A stretch of DNA of 64,000 nucleotides from Pseudomonas putida (GTDB lineage: Bacteria; Pseudomonadota; Gammaproteobacteria; Pseudomonadales; Pseudomonadaceae): assembly GCF_028682635.1 (NCBI RefSeq), contig NZ_JANHLK010000025.1:26916-90915 (forward strand), given 5' to 3'. Position numbers and translations under genes: made by a program. The notes beneath the pieces were generated by a model that saw nothing but the letters and a program-made list of their open reading frames with translations, did not search any database and had not been told where the DNA came from. Positions 24,031-31,521 of the stretch are shown here, in pieces. Each line of letters starts with the position of its first letter. Within the stretch, counting starts at the first letter, position 1.

Positions 24031-26181
24031 CTAAAAACGTTGGCCGAGCAAAGCTCGCAAGGGGGAAAGAAGCAACGACCACAGGCCCGACCGACCGACA
24101 CTGATGTTCGGCAGCGCCTGTTTACGCGAACGCACACTGATCGGCCGCCAGCGGGGTGCAGGGACGTAGGTTGGCGCCTTGACCGGCTTGGCGGCAGGCG
24201 GTGCCAGGCGTTTTTCGCCGATCAAGGAGCGCTGCAGCAACGTGCCGAAGGCCTGTGCCGGTTGCGCCTTGCTGACCACGTTGATCGTGGCGTCGCTGAA
24301 CAGCCGGGCAATCAGTTGCCGCCGCAGCCCTTCGTCAAGGTCGGCAAACCTCAAGCCCAATTGGTCCTCGCCGTGATTGCGCATGACTTCGACGTCAATC
24401 CAACCCAGCTTGTCGACCCACAGCTGCCCACACAGTCCCGGCTTGATCGAGGAAGCGAAGGCGCAGTTGAGCGACGCACCGCTGAGGGAAATATCCATCA
24501 GGCGCCCCGGCAGCACCTTGCCGCCAAAACGAAAACCGGTGGGTTTGTCGAACGGAAACCGCTCTTCGCCATGCAACCGCGGCCGGTCGACACAAGCCAC
24601 CAGGGTCGCCAGGTTGTACACCAGCGCGACCACCGTCCAGCACAGGTTGAACAGCATGTTGCCGTCGAACGAGGCGGCGGTGCTGATGGCGATGTAGGCG
24701 CCAAATTGCGAGAGCAAGGTCAAGGCCAGAAAGAAGCCGAACAGCTTCCAGTGGACCATGGTTTTCGTCCGGTCGAGGCCCTTCGCGGTGACCTTGAACG
24801 GCCTGCCGAACGGACGAATCATTGCGCTGGCGATGGTGGCCGTGACCGCCAGCGAGGCAACGATCTGCGTGACCTCGGTAAAGATCGGCAAGGTTCGCCG
24901 GTCCGTCACCCAGGTCCCGTAACCCCAGAACGCAATCAGCGCCGGCATGCCGAACGCCAGGAAATCCACCGGATTGGCGTAGAACCCGGCGATGCCGAAG
25001 TACCAGTACAGCACCGGCGACACCAGCATCATCAGAATGAACGGCTTGGAAAACCAGTGCATCAGCCCATGGATATAGTGCAGCCGGTCATTGAGCGTGT
25101 AGCCGCTGCCGCGCAACGGGCCCTCCTTGAGCAGCGCCACCTGGATCGTGCCCAGGCACCAGCGCCCACGCTGATTGATGTACTCGGTCAAACCTTCGGC
25201 AGACAAGCCAATGGACAGGCGCTCGTTCAACCAGCGGGTGACGTAGCCTTTTTGCAGCAAGCGGTAAGTCGTGTAGATGTCTTCGCAGACCGACCCTGTA
25301 GGAAAACCGCCGACTTCGGTGATCAAATCGCGTCGCACCACGAAGGACGTGCCGACACAAAACGCCGCATCCCAACCATCCTTCGCCGGCTGGAACACAT
25401 CGAAGAACACTCGCTGTTCATCGACCCAGCAGGCCGACGTGCCGAGATTGTGCTGGATCGGGTCGGGGTTGTAGTAGAACTGCGGCGTCTGCACCAGGCC
25501 GACCCTGGGATCGTCGAACAGCCCCAGGGTTCGCAGCAGGATCGGTTGCTGCGGTGCAAAGTCGGCGTCGAGCACCAGTATGTACGGCGCGTTGCTGAGG
25601 GCCGCCGACTGGCGCAGACCGTTGTTGAGGTTGCCCGCCTTGGCGTGGGAATTGTCGGGGCGCCGCGCGTACTGCACGCCCATTTCGGCGCAGTAGTCGC
25701 GCAACCAGTCGCGCCGGGTGTCGTCGAGCACCCAGATGGTGAAGTTCGGGTAGTCGATGGCCTGGGCGGCAATAATGGTTTTTTCGAGAATTTCCAGGCC
25801 CTCGTTGTAGGTGGCGATGAAGATGTCCACCGCCGGCACCGCGTTGCCTTGCTGGCGCAGGCGGCGTTCGCCGGCATCGGCCGCTTTGTGGTGATCCGTG
25901 CGACAGAGCATCACGACGATGGAAAACAGCGTGTAACCGATCGCCAGCATCTCGAAGAACAGGAAGCTGTAGGCCCAGACCGTGGCAAATCCGGAATGAC
26001 CGTCGGGCAAGGTGTCGCGAATCCGCCAGGCTGCATAGTTGATCAGCAAAAATGCAGTGATGGCACCGAATCCGACCCGCGCGGCCCATTGATCACGGTG
26101 GGTCAGGCAAGTGAATAGAATCACCGCCGCCAGGGTCCAGAAATTGATTTGCAGCAGTTGCAGCGAGTCCAGTGCCTGCAT
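24031..26181 (-). CDS. Cellulose-synthase-like GT2 glycosyltransferase with C-terminal PilZ domain
   Basis: A 716-residue processive family-2 glycosyltransferase in the inner membrane. Three or four TMs (residues 10-95) precede the catalytic domain with FIATYNE (121), VLDD (151), LDAD (204), CED (299) and QRGRW (337), the D,D,D,Q(Q/R)xRW set of cellulose-type synthases. Four to five TMs follow (380-530), then a PilZ domain (about 530-640) with DISLSGA. Its first motif, DRPRLHGEERF, is Arg-rich but lacks clean RxxxR spacing. The start at 26181 has AGAGG upstream and sits one base after the previous stop. No BcsB/C/D is nearby. It resembles BgsA-like glucan synthases more than BcsA in its operon setting. 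Confidence 0.85.
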   Translation of the reverse strand: MQALDSLQLLQINFWTLAAVILFTCLTHRDQWAARVGFGAITAFLLINYAAWRIRDTLPDGHSGFATVWAYSFLFFEMLAIGYTLFSIVVMLCRTDHHKAADAGERRLRQQGNAVPAVDIFIATYNEGLEILEKTIIAAQAIDYPNFTIWVLDDTRRDWLRDYCAEMGVQYARRPDNSHAKAGNLNNGLRQSAALSNAPYILVLDADFAPQQPILLRTLGLFDDPRVGLVQTPQFYYNPDPIQHNLGTSACWVDEQRVFFDVFQPAKDGWDAAFCVGTSFVVRRDLITEVGGFPTGSVCEDIYTTYRLLQKGYVTRWLNERLSIGLSAEGLTEYINQRGRWCLGTIQVALLKEGPLRGSGYTLNDRLHYIHGLMHWFSKPFILMMLVSPVLYWYFGIAGFYANPVDFLAFGMPALIAFWGYGTWVTDRRTLPIFTEVTQIVASLAVTATIASAMIRPFGRPFKVTAKGLDRTKTMVHWKLFGFFLALTLLSQFGAYIAISTAASFDGNMLFNLCWTVVALVYNLATLVACVDRPRLHGEERFPFDKPTGFRFGGKVLPGRLMDISLSGASLNCAFASSIKPGLCGQLWVDKLGWIDVEVMRNHGEDQLGLRFADLDEGLRRQLIARLFSDATINVVSKAQPAQAFGTLLQRSLIGEKRLAPPAAKPVKAPTYVPAPRWRPISVRSRKQALPNISVGRSGLWSLLLSPLRALLGQRF

Positions 26182-26182
26182 G

Positions 26183-27427
26183 TCAGTCAGCCTCTTGCGA
26201 ACCGGTAAAGGGATTGACGCCGGTGGCAGCAATCGCCGCCCACGCTGTGGCGCCCAAGTGAGGCAGGTGGTAATAGAAGAAATCGTTGCTGACCGAGTCC
26301 GGGCCTATGGCCAGCCCGGTACTGATGCGCGCTTGCGGTGTGGCGAACAGCCAACCGTTGCCCGCCTGCTGGGCCAGCAGCACGCTCCACAGCGGCTGGG
26401 CTTTCTCACTCAGGCCGCTCAAGCGCGCCACCGCAGCGGCCTGGGCGGTGCCTTCGGTCCACAGGCCATCGGGGTCGCGGTTGAACCCGTAACCTTCGCC
26501 GGCACGGTGAGCGTGGTCGATGAAGGCGAAGACTCGTCGCCAGTCCTTGGGCGGCTCATGCAGGGCGATCAAGGGCCAGATCTGCGCATCCAGCCCCGAG
26601 CGCACGCGGTCCGAGGTCTGGCCATCCGCGCCAGTGCCGATCAGGAAGCGGCCTTCCCCGGCATCCCATTGGCTCGAGACAAACTGTCGGGCGATCCGTG
26701 CCTGTTTCGCCGCATCCTGATTCGGCGCCACCGCGTCGAGTGCCGACCACGCCGCGGCGAGGTCGACGTTGTGCTCGGTGGATTTCCAGTTCTGCTGGAC
26801 CTGTTTGTCAAAGTACCCGTAGTACCCCCCACTGAATCCGGCGGGCGATTGCCCGTCGTAGGTGTTTTGCTGCGACCAGTGCAGGGCTTTGCGCGCGGCC
26901 GCAAGGTATGACGCCTCGCCGCTCTGTCGATAGGCCTCCAACAAGGCCAGTGCCGCCCAGGCCTGGTTACCGGTGGCGCTGCTGACCTGATAGGCGTCCT
27001 GGTTCCAGGCGTTGCGCTCGACACTCCAATAACCGGGCAACTTCATCGACGGCGCCGCCACCGGGCCTGCGGCGTAGGCGTTGCGCAGGCGCCCGTCCTG
27101 GTACTCCGGATCGTGCAGTGTGGCGAACGCCAATGCATCGGCAATCCGCCGCGCCGATTCGGCCTTGCCGCAGGCAAACAGGGCAATGCTGGCCAGTGCG
27201 TTGTCGTAAGTAAACGCCACCCCGCGCAACGCCAGGATCGGCGCAGGCTGGCCATCCAGCGGCGGATAACTGGCCACCAGTACCGGGCCCGCCGGCTGTG
27301 ATGCCACGGCCTGATCCAGGGCGGCGCAGGTCATTGCCGCCAGTTGCGGTCGGGCTTGCGCAGCCCATCCGCTTGCCGCACCGGTCATCAACATCAGCCC
27401 CACCATCGCTCGCAATAAAATGCTCAT
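26183..27427 (-). CDS. Exported protein of probable (alpha/alpha) barrel fold, polysaccharide-operon member
   Basis: A 414-residue protein with a signal peptide (MSILLRAMVGLMLMTGAASG WAA). The mature part is helical with repeated W/A-rich hairpins: WNQDAYQVSSATGNQAWAALALLEAY, then YYGYFDKQVQQNWKSTEHNVDLAAAW, SGLDAQIWPLIAL and DGLWTEGTAQAAAVARLSG. This is the pattern of six-hairpin glycosidase-like (alpha/alpha)6 toroids. A role in trimming, binding or releasing a polysaccharide in the periplasm is plausible. I cannot assign a catalytic pair. The start ATG at 27427 overlaps the HlyD gene stop by 4 bases (ATGA) and the stop is 1 base before the GT2 start. Confidence 0.7.
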   Translation of the reverse strand: MSILLRAMVGLMLMTGAASGWAAQARPQLAAMTCAALDQAVASQPAGPVLVASYPPLDGQPAPILALRGVAFTYDNALASIALFACGKAESARRIADALAFATLHDPEYQDGRLRNAYAAGPVAAPSMKLPGYWSVERNAWNQDAYQVSSATGNQAWAALALLEAYRQSGEASYLAAARKALHWSQQNTYDGQSPAGFSGGYYGYFDKQVQQNWKSTEHNVDLAAAWSALDAVAPNQDAAKQARIARQFVSSQWDAGEGRFLIGTGADGQTSDRVRSGLDAQIWPLIALHEPPKDWRRVFAFIDHAHRAGEGYGFNRDPDGLWTEGTAQAAAVARLSGLSEKAQPLWSVLLAQQAGNGWLFATPQARISTGLAIGPDSVSNDFFYYHLPHLGATAWAAIAATGVNPFTGSQEAD

Positions 27428-28629
27428 GGCCGCGACACCTCGGCACTGGCCCACAATCCCGGGTTGCAGGTCATGGCACGCTGGCTGTCCGTGAGGTCGG
27501 CGGCAAAGGTGCCAACCACGTACACCGAATTCTGCTCGGCATAGGGAAACGGCACGCTGTAGGTATTGGCGCGGATGTCCGAAGCGCTGGACAACAACTG
27601 CACCACACTGGCCTTGAGCGGCTGGTCGAGGCCGCGGATTTTCACGGTGAGCACGCTGTCGCGGTCGATCTTGCTGGCCATGCGCTCGGGAAACACCGCG
27701 ATCACGTAGCTCTGCGCGCAATCGGTGGCCCGCAGCAGAGTCGAGCCGGCCTGCACCAGGGTGCCTTGGGGGGCGAGCAGTTCCTGGACGGTACCCGGCG
27801 AATACGCCACGACGTCGTAGCCGGCCATCAACTTGATCCGGTTCTGCTCGGTATCGATCAGCTGGTTGAGGTTGGCGAGTTCCTGTTGATAGGTCGCCCG
27901 GTTGCGCGCCTGATTCTCCAGGCTGAGCTTGAGCGTAGTCATCTGCGCGCTGAGATCGAACATGCGCAGCTGATCGGGATCGAGGTAGACCCGCTTGTTG
28001 GCGGCGCTGACGTCACCATCGGTGATGCGCAACTGCGAACGCACAGACTCGGCCGCGCCCTGCAACGAAGCCAGCTGCGCTTTCGACGAAGCCACCACCG
28101 CCCCACTGACCGCCCCCTGGACGAACAACTCGAGATTGCGCTCGACCGTTTCCTGGGCATCGATCAACCGCGCACTGGCGGCACTGTTCTCGGCTTTCAG
28201 GGCTTTTTGCGTGTAGAGCTGGCGGGTATGGAAGGCGGCCTGGTATTGCTGGCTGGTCTTCTCCAGTTCCTCGTAATAGCGCTGATCGTGCTCGGCCTGG
28301 CTGACCGAAGACGACAGCTGCTGCTCCAACGTCAGGCGCCGGGTTTGCAGGGTCAACAAGGTTTCCTGGTTCGCCCGCGGGTTTTCCACCACGGCAATCT
28401 TCTGGCCCTGGCTAAACGTCACACCGGGCTTGACCGCCAGGGAACTGACCACGCCATCGATAGGCGTGGTCAACAGAATCACCGGCGCATTCAGAATCGC
28501 CCGGGTGGCAGACGCCGACACCAGCGGCATGAGCAAGGTCGACAGCAACAGCCAGACAACAAACCCCAGCACACCCAACCCCACCAGGCGCGGTAACAGC
28601 GACAACAACTTCGATCGTTCTTCCGCCAT
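27424..28629 (-). CDS. HlyD-family periplasmic adaptor (first gene of polysaccharide operon)
   Basis: A 401-residue membrane-fusion protein. One N-terminal TM (about residues 12-36) is followed by a biotinyl-lipoyl-like half (TTPIDGVVSSLAVKPGVTFSQGQKIAVVENP), a long coiled coil (about 85-260, with LTLQTRRLTLEQQL and LKLSLENQARNRATYQQELANLNQLI), the second lipoyl half (VVAYSPGTVQELLAPQGTLVQAGSTLL) and a beta-barrel domain. No ABC or MFS transporter is next to it; instead it heads the operon with the GT2 synthase, similar in concept to BgsB of rhizobial mixed-linkage glucan synthesis or the adaptor part of Alg44. GGGAGA lies upstream of the ATG. Confidence 0.85.
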   Translation of the reverse strand: MAEERSKLLSLLPRLVGLGVLGFVVWLLLSTLLMPLVSASATRAILNAPVILLTTPIDGVVSSLAVKPGVTFSQGQKIAVVENPRANQETLLTLQTRRLTLEQQLSSSVSQAEHDQRYYEELEKTSQQYQAAFHTRQLYTQKALKAENSAASARLIDAQETVERNLELFVQGAVSGAVVASSKAQLASLQGAAESVRSQLRITDGDVSAANKRVYLDPDQLRMFDLSAQMTTLKLSLENQARNRATYQQELANLNQLIDTEQNRIKLMAGYDVVAYSPGTVQELLAPQGTLVQAGSTLLRATDCAQSYVIAVFPERMASKIDRDSVLTVKIRGLDQPLKASVVQLLSSASDIRANTYSVPFPYAEQNSVYVVGTFAADLTDSQRAMTCNPGLWASAEVSRP

Positions 28630-28660
28630 GTTCGACTCTCCCGATAGACCAACCGCATAT

Positions 28661-28686
28661 CAGCCAGGCACTAGCAGGCCTGGCTG
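28661..28686. promoter_or_regulatory. Inverted repeat in leader of polysaccharide operon
   Basis: The 9-base arms cagccaggc / gcctggctg surround an 8-base loop, about 30 bases upstream of the HlyD-gene start. It could be an operator or an RNA hairpin in the 5' leader. It has no T run and so is not a terminator. Confidence 0.55.
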
Positions 28687-29118
28687 CGAAAACACTTTTG
28701 GCAGGGTGAGCAAAACGTAATTGATTTGTGCACGGCAATTAAGCCGACGCTGGTTTATGTGATTTTTATTGTGATGTGAGCGGAAATGGGATTCCCGTCT
28801 TTTTGGAGAGTTGCTGTAAAGCATGACTTTGGTATTGCCCGAGGCAGAGCGGGCGGTGTCATGGGCGACACTAGATTCAGTGCTTTGGGGTGTCAAGTAA
28901 ATGAATGGAACAATTAAATGACGTCAAATATGTAGCGGGTTGATGATTGGATCCACGTCATGCATTAGTCGGCAAGCTGTTATTTTAATTGGTGGTTTTT
29001 ATTTTTTATTGCGAATTGAACTTTTTATCGGATTTTAAATAATTATTAAATGATGACTGGAAAGATTAAAATGATATAAGTCAGTCACAATCGATACAGG
29101 AGACAGCCTGCATTCATG
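28687..29118. other. AT-rich intergenic region
   Basis: About 430 bases, clearly richer in A+T than the surrounding genes, especially 28900-29090. No gene with a ribosome site was found on either strand. It probably holds the promoter of the polysaccharide operon and marks the edge of the acquired toxin-immunity module. Confidence 0.6.
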
Positions 29119-29130
29119 CTTTGGCGCCTT

Positions 29131-29583
29131 TCAGGGGCGCGCGTGGTCCGTGGTGCATTGTTTCAAGCGATCCGCATCAGTACCGCTGCCTTCGCTGTGA
29201 TCAATATCGCCATTTGCATCAAGATAGATGTGCGTAGTGGACCATTTCGGGGATATATTGACGCAGTGCCGGAGATCCTTATCATTCCACCAAGAGATCT
29301 CCATGAAAAACTTCTCATCTGGAAACAAGAACCCATAATCCCGTGTACTGCTGCCTGGGGGAAGGCGCCCTTTGTAAATCCGGTGCTGTACATTCCAGAT
29401 GAACCGCAGTTCATCCACGCCGTTCTTGGAGTAATGGACCGTTGAAACAGGCAGCACAATAATTCGCCAGAGGACAATTATCAAAAACACCAGCAGGGGA
29501 ATTAATAGCGGTAGCAGCAGAATCCATAGCCACCGAATGTAACATAATCTGGATTTATTTGCTGAGGTGCACACGGACTCCAC
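29131..29583 (-). CDS. Putative membrane-anchored immunity protein (distal copy)
   Basis: A 150-residue protein starting with GTG at 29583. It has one long N-terminal TM (WLWILLLPLLIPLLVFLIIVLW) preceded by basic residues, so the C-terminal domain should face the periplasm. The soluble part (ELRFIWNVQHRIYKGRLPPG, FPDEKFFMEISWWNDKD, HIYLDANGDIDHSEGSGTDADRLKQC) is clearly paralogous to the neighbouring copy. The DANGDID stretch resembles a calcium-loop motif, unproven. Low GC. By position behind a PAAR toxin it is most likely an immunity protein; the family is not recognised. Confidence 0.62.
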   Translation of the reverse strand: MESVCTSANKSRLCYIRWLWILLLPLLIPLLVFLIIVLWRIIVLPVSTVHYSKNGVDELRFIWNVQHRIYKGRLPPGSSTRDYGFLFPDEKFFMEISWWNDKDLRHCVNISPKWSTTHIYLDANGDIDHSEGSGTDADRLKQCTTDHARP

Positions 29584-29592
29584 CCCCCAATT

Positions 29593-29643
29593 TTATCGAG
29601 CAATTCCCAACACTTCATTCATGATGATCAGCGCTATTGTCCG
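29593..29643 (-). pseudogene. Remnant of a toxin C-terminus between the two immunity genes
   Basis: In one frame this reads ALIIMNEVLGIAR followed by a stop, matching AQIIMSEVLAVAPENW near the end of the upstream toxin. The nucleotide match continues into the GGGGGG stretch before both immunity starts. No upstream toxin body is present, so this is a tail fragment carried with the duplicated immunity gene. Confidence 0.65.
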
Positions 29644-29651
29644 AAGCCAAT

Positions 29652-30147
29652 TTTGGCGCCTATCAGGGGCGCGCGGTATCCGTGATACATTGTTTCAAGC
29701 GATCCAAATCAGTGCCGCTGGTTTCGCTGAGATCAATATCGCCATTGGCATCAAGATAGATATCCGTATTGGGCCACTTCGGAGTTATGTTTACGCAATG
29801 GGCGCGAACACTTTTACTCCACCAGGAGATTTCCATAAAAAATTTATCATCCGGAAATAGATGGCCGTTATCGACTGTGCCTCCGCCGGGCTGCATTCCT
29901 CCTTTGTATACCCGATCCTGGACATTCCAAATATATCTGAGCTCCTCCTTTCCACTCTCGGGATAGTGGATAGTTACCGTAGGTAATGCAATATCCCAAT
30001 GACTGATGGCCAGATACACAACTGGAATCCACAACCACTTTTTGAGAGATCTACCTCTTTTATGTACAGGAGTGAACACGTACTCCATCCCCCCAGTTTT
30101 CAGGTGCAACTGCCAGCACTTCGCTCATAATGATCTGAGCTGTTACC
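29652..30147. repeat. Tandem duplication copy B (toxin tail plus immunity gene)
   Basis: The partner of 29120-29643. This copy is still joined to the complete toxin gene, so it is probably the cognate pair. Confidence 0.75.
29663..30088 (-). CDS. Putative membrane-anchored immunity protein (proximal copy)
   Basis: A 141-residue protein starting MEYVFTPVHKRGRSLKKW, overlapping the toxin stop by 29 bases. The basic N-terminus and a single TM (WLWIPVVYLAISHWDIAL) predict a cytoplasmic N-terminus and a periplasmic domain with ELRYIWNVQDRVYKGGMQPG, FPDDKFFMEISWW and IYLDANGDIDLSETSGTDLDRLKQC. The overlap with the PAAR toxin and the tandem paralogue argue for immunity function. A TTG 7 codons upstream is an alternative start. 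Periplasmic orientation suggests the toxin may act outside the cytoplasm. Confidence 0.68.
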   Translation of the reverse strand: MEYVFTPVHKRGRSLKKWLWIPVVYLAISHWDIALPTVTIHYPESGKEELRYIWNVQDRVYKGGMQPGGGTVDNGHLFPDDKFFMEISWWSKSVRAHCVNITPKWPNTDIYLDANGDIDLSETSGTDLDRLKQCITDTARP

Positions 30148-31154
30148 CCGCCGCTAGCGTATCGACTGGCGAGTTTCACACCGATACTTATTGCCACCCT
30201 ATCAGCTATATCGTCAAATGCCCGCAGCCCATCAAATAGATTCGCAGTTAAATGCGGACCTGGGTACTTCTTACTGTCTTCAATCCACCGTTTTGTGTCC
30301 GAGCCAATTTGTTCAACTCCAGCACCATCCAACAATACGCTTTCTGAAAGCCCACCCGCTATGCCGGCGTATCCATAATGGATGTTCGACCAAATATCGT
30401 AGTAATACTCGTATAGGCCCTGCTTGTGCCGGACGTTATCGTCGTACATCGCCCTCAGCTTCGGCTTGTGGTCCCACTCCATATTTTGACCCACTTGCTT
30501 AGTCCAGATCGCCATCGCCTGAAGCTTTAGCGTCCATTCGATGCCGTTGAAATTCGGTGGTCCGGCCAGCCTGGCGTACCAGGGTAACGACCGAAACTTC
30601 CTGGCTTCTGCACCGCTGTCGTAGCTCAACAGCTCTTTCATTTTCAACACGGCCGGATGCTTGATGTTCCGACTCATCTCGCCAGCGATGTAACTGGCCA
30701 ACGTTTCCATTTGGTCTGGATGGTTACAGACTTTGCTTCCACCAAGGTCGCCGGGTTGGATAACGACTTGATCTGCCAGCTTCGGACTAACCACCTGGGG
30801 CCTGGTAGTGAAGCTGTTAGCCACCGGGGTCGCCGGTGAGCTTGCGACCCTGGTGGCCGGCTGCGCAGCGCCTTCATTGCTTTGATAGGTGGCCGTGAGC
30901 ACTGTGGGGATCAGTCGGGCTTTACAGGGGCAATTGCTGTAACTGTCCAGCGTACCCGCCATGGCCTTGCCATGACTGATCATGTGCGAAACGCCACCGA
31001 CAATCCGATAGGTCTTCCCGTCTTCTCCACAGGTGACTCGATCACCGTCGCGGGCGTGGGCAATGCCATACATCATGATCCGGGTGTCACCATCGAGAAC
31101 CTTGCCACCACAGGTGGTTCGGTCATTCAAACCGATGAAATGTCCTTCTTTCAT
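30060..31154 (-). CDS. PAAR-domain type VI secretion effector with toxin-44-like C-terminus
   Basis: A 364-residue protein. The N-terminal PAAR-like domain (about residues 1-88) has FIGLNDRTTCGGKVLDGD, ARDGDRVTC and IVGGVSHMISHGKAMAGTLDSYSNC, and would cap the VgrG spike. A linker (about 90-140) is rich in Ala/Thr/Pro. The C-terminal domain (about 150-350) contains NMEWDHKPKLRAMYDD, YYYDIWSNIHYGYAGIAGG and LLDGAGVEQIGSD, then GLRAFDDIADRVAISIG, which I recognise as the polymorphic toxin type 44 (Ntox44) pattern. No vgrG or T6SS structural gene is nearby, so this is an orphan cargo module. GGGAGTGGGA precedes the ATG. Confidence 0.8.
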   Translation of the reverse strand: MKEGHFIGLNDRTTCGGKVLDGDTRIMMYGIAHARDGDRVTCGEDGKTYRIVGGVSHMISHGKAMAGTLDSYSNCPCKARLIPTVLTATYQSNEGAAQPATRVASSPATPVANSFTTRPQVVSPKLADQVVIQPGDLGGSKVCNHPDQMETLASYIAGEMSRNIKHPAVLKMKELLSYDSGAEARKFRSLPWYARLAGPPNFNGIEWTLKLQAMAIWTKQVGQNMEWDHKPKLRAMYDDNVRHKQGLYEYYYDIWSNIHYGYAGIAGGLSESVLLDGAGVEQIGSDTKRWIEDSKKYPGPHLTANLFDGLRAFDDIADRVAISIGVKLASRYASGGVTAQIIMSEVLAVAPENWGDGVRVHSCT

Positions 31155-31291
31155 TGGATTCCCACTCCCTTACTTTCGGCCGAGTCCGGAAAGTTTGCGA
31201 AGATGGGTTGTGATCCCCTCTCAATTAAGCAAGGTTTGTCCAGACTTCGCAGAGACGCTGGAGAATATGAGGGCTGCAAGCGTGCATTCAT
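31151..31291 (-). CDS. Candidate small ORF (46 aa) coupled to the PAAR toxin
   Basis: ATG at 31291 follows a near-perfect AAGGAG at 8 bases. The product starts MNARLQPSYSPASLRSLDKP and its TGA overlaps the toxin ATG (ATGA). No family is recognised and there is no membrane segment. It may be a real small protein, a translational-coupling leader, or the remnant of an adaptor gene. The support is the ribosome site and the overlap, not homology. Confidence 0.45.
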   Translation of the reverse strand: MNARLQPSYSPASLRSLDKPCLIERGSQPIFANFPDSAESKGVGIQ

Positions 31292-31301
31292 TTCAAACTC
31301 C

Positions 31302-31397
31302 TTATCCTGGGAAGGTGTTCAGAAATGATGCAGCGGACGCTGACAGCATTGCGACTGCGACGGCGAATTCAAAAAGACGAATCAGACGTTTCGTCAA
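31302..31397 (-). CDS. Candidate tiny hydrophobic ORF (31 aa) upstream of the toxin module
   Basis: An open frame with TTG at 31397. It reads as a basic N-terminus (LTKRLIR), a hydrophobic core (FEFAVAVAMLSASAASF) and a stop just before the ribosome site of the next small ORF. It looks like a signal peptide or a single membrane segment. The start codon is weak, and it may be a fragment of a lost gene. Confidence 0.25.
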   Translation of the reverse strand: MTKRLIRLFEFAVAVAMLSASAASFLNTFPG

Positions 31398-31473
31398 ACT
31401 AAACAGTCTTTTTCCTACAGGAGTGCTTCCAGGACGGAGTTACTCGGTAAGAAAAGTCAAAAGGCGCACAAAT

Positions 31474-31504
31474 AAAAACGCCCCGACCAAGGTCGGGGCG
31501 TTTT
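31474..31504 (-). terminator. Rho-independent terminator of gap (bidirectional shape)
   Basis: aacgccccgacc / ggtcggggcgtt with a 2-base loop, A run on one side and T run on the other. It is 18 bases after the gap stop on the minus strand. Confidence 0.92.
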
Positions 31505-31521
31505 CATGTGCAGCTAAAGGC

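Larger units (their letters stand above)
29120..29643. repeat. Tandem duplication copy A (toxin tail plus immunity gene)
   Basis: A diverged direct repeat, period about 532 bases, of 29652-30147. It covers an immunity gene and about 50 bases matching the end of the toxin gene. Shared landmarks are ttggcgcc-t-tcaggggcgcgcg at the left and tgatgatcagc / tgatctgagc at the right. Confidence 0.75.

Noticed and set aside
22564..26118. An 1184-codon open frame on the plus strand across the efflux lipoprotein and GT2 genes
   Set aside because: It is antisense to two well-supported genes, has Arg/Gln/His-rich low-complexity composition and no domain. It is a by-product of GC-rich third positions.
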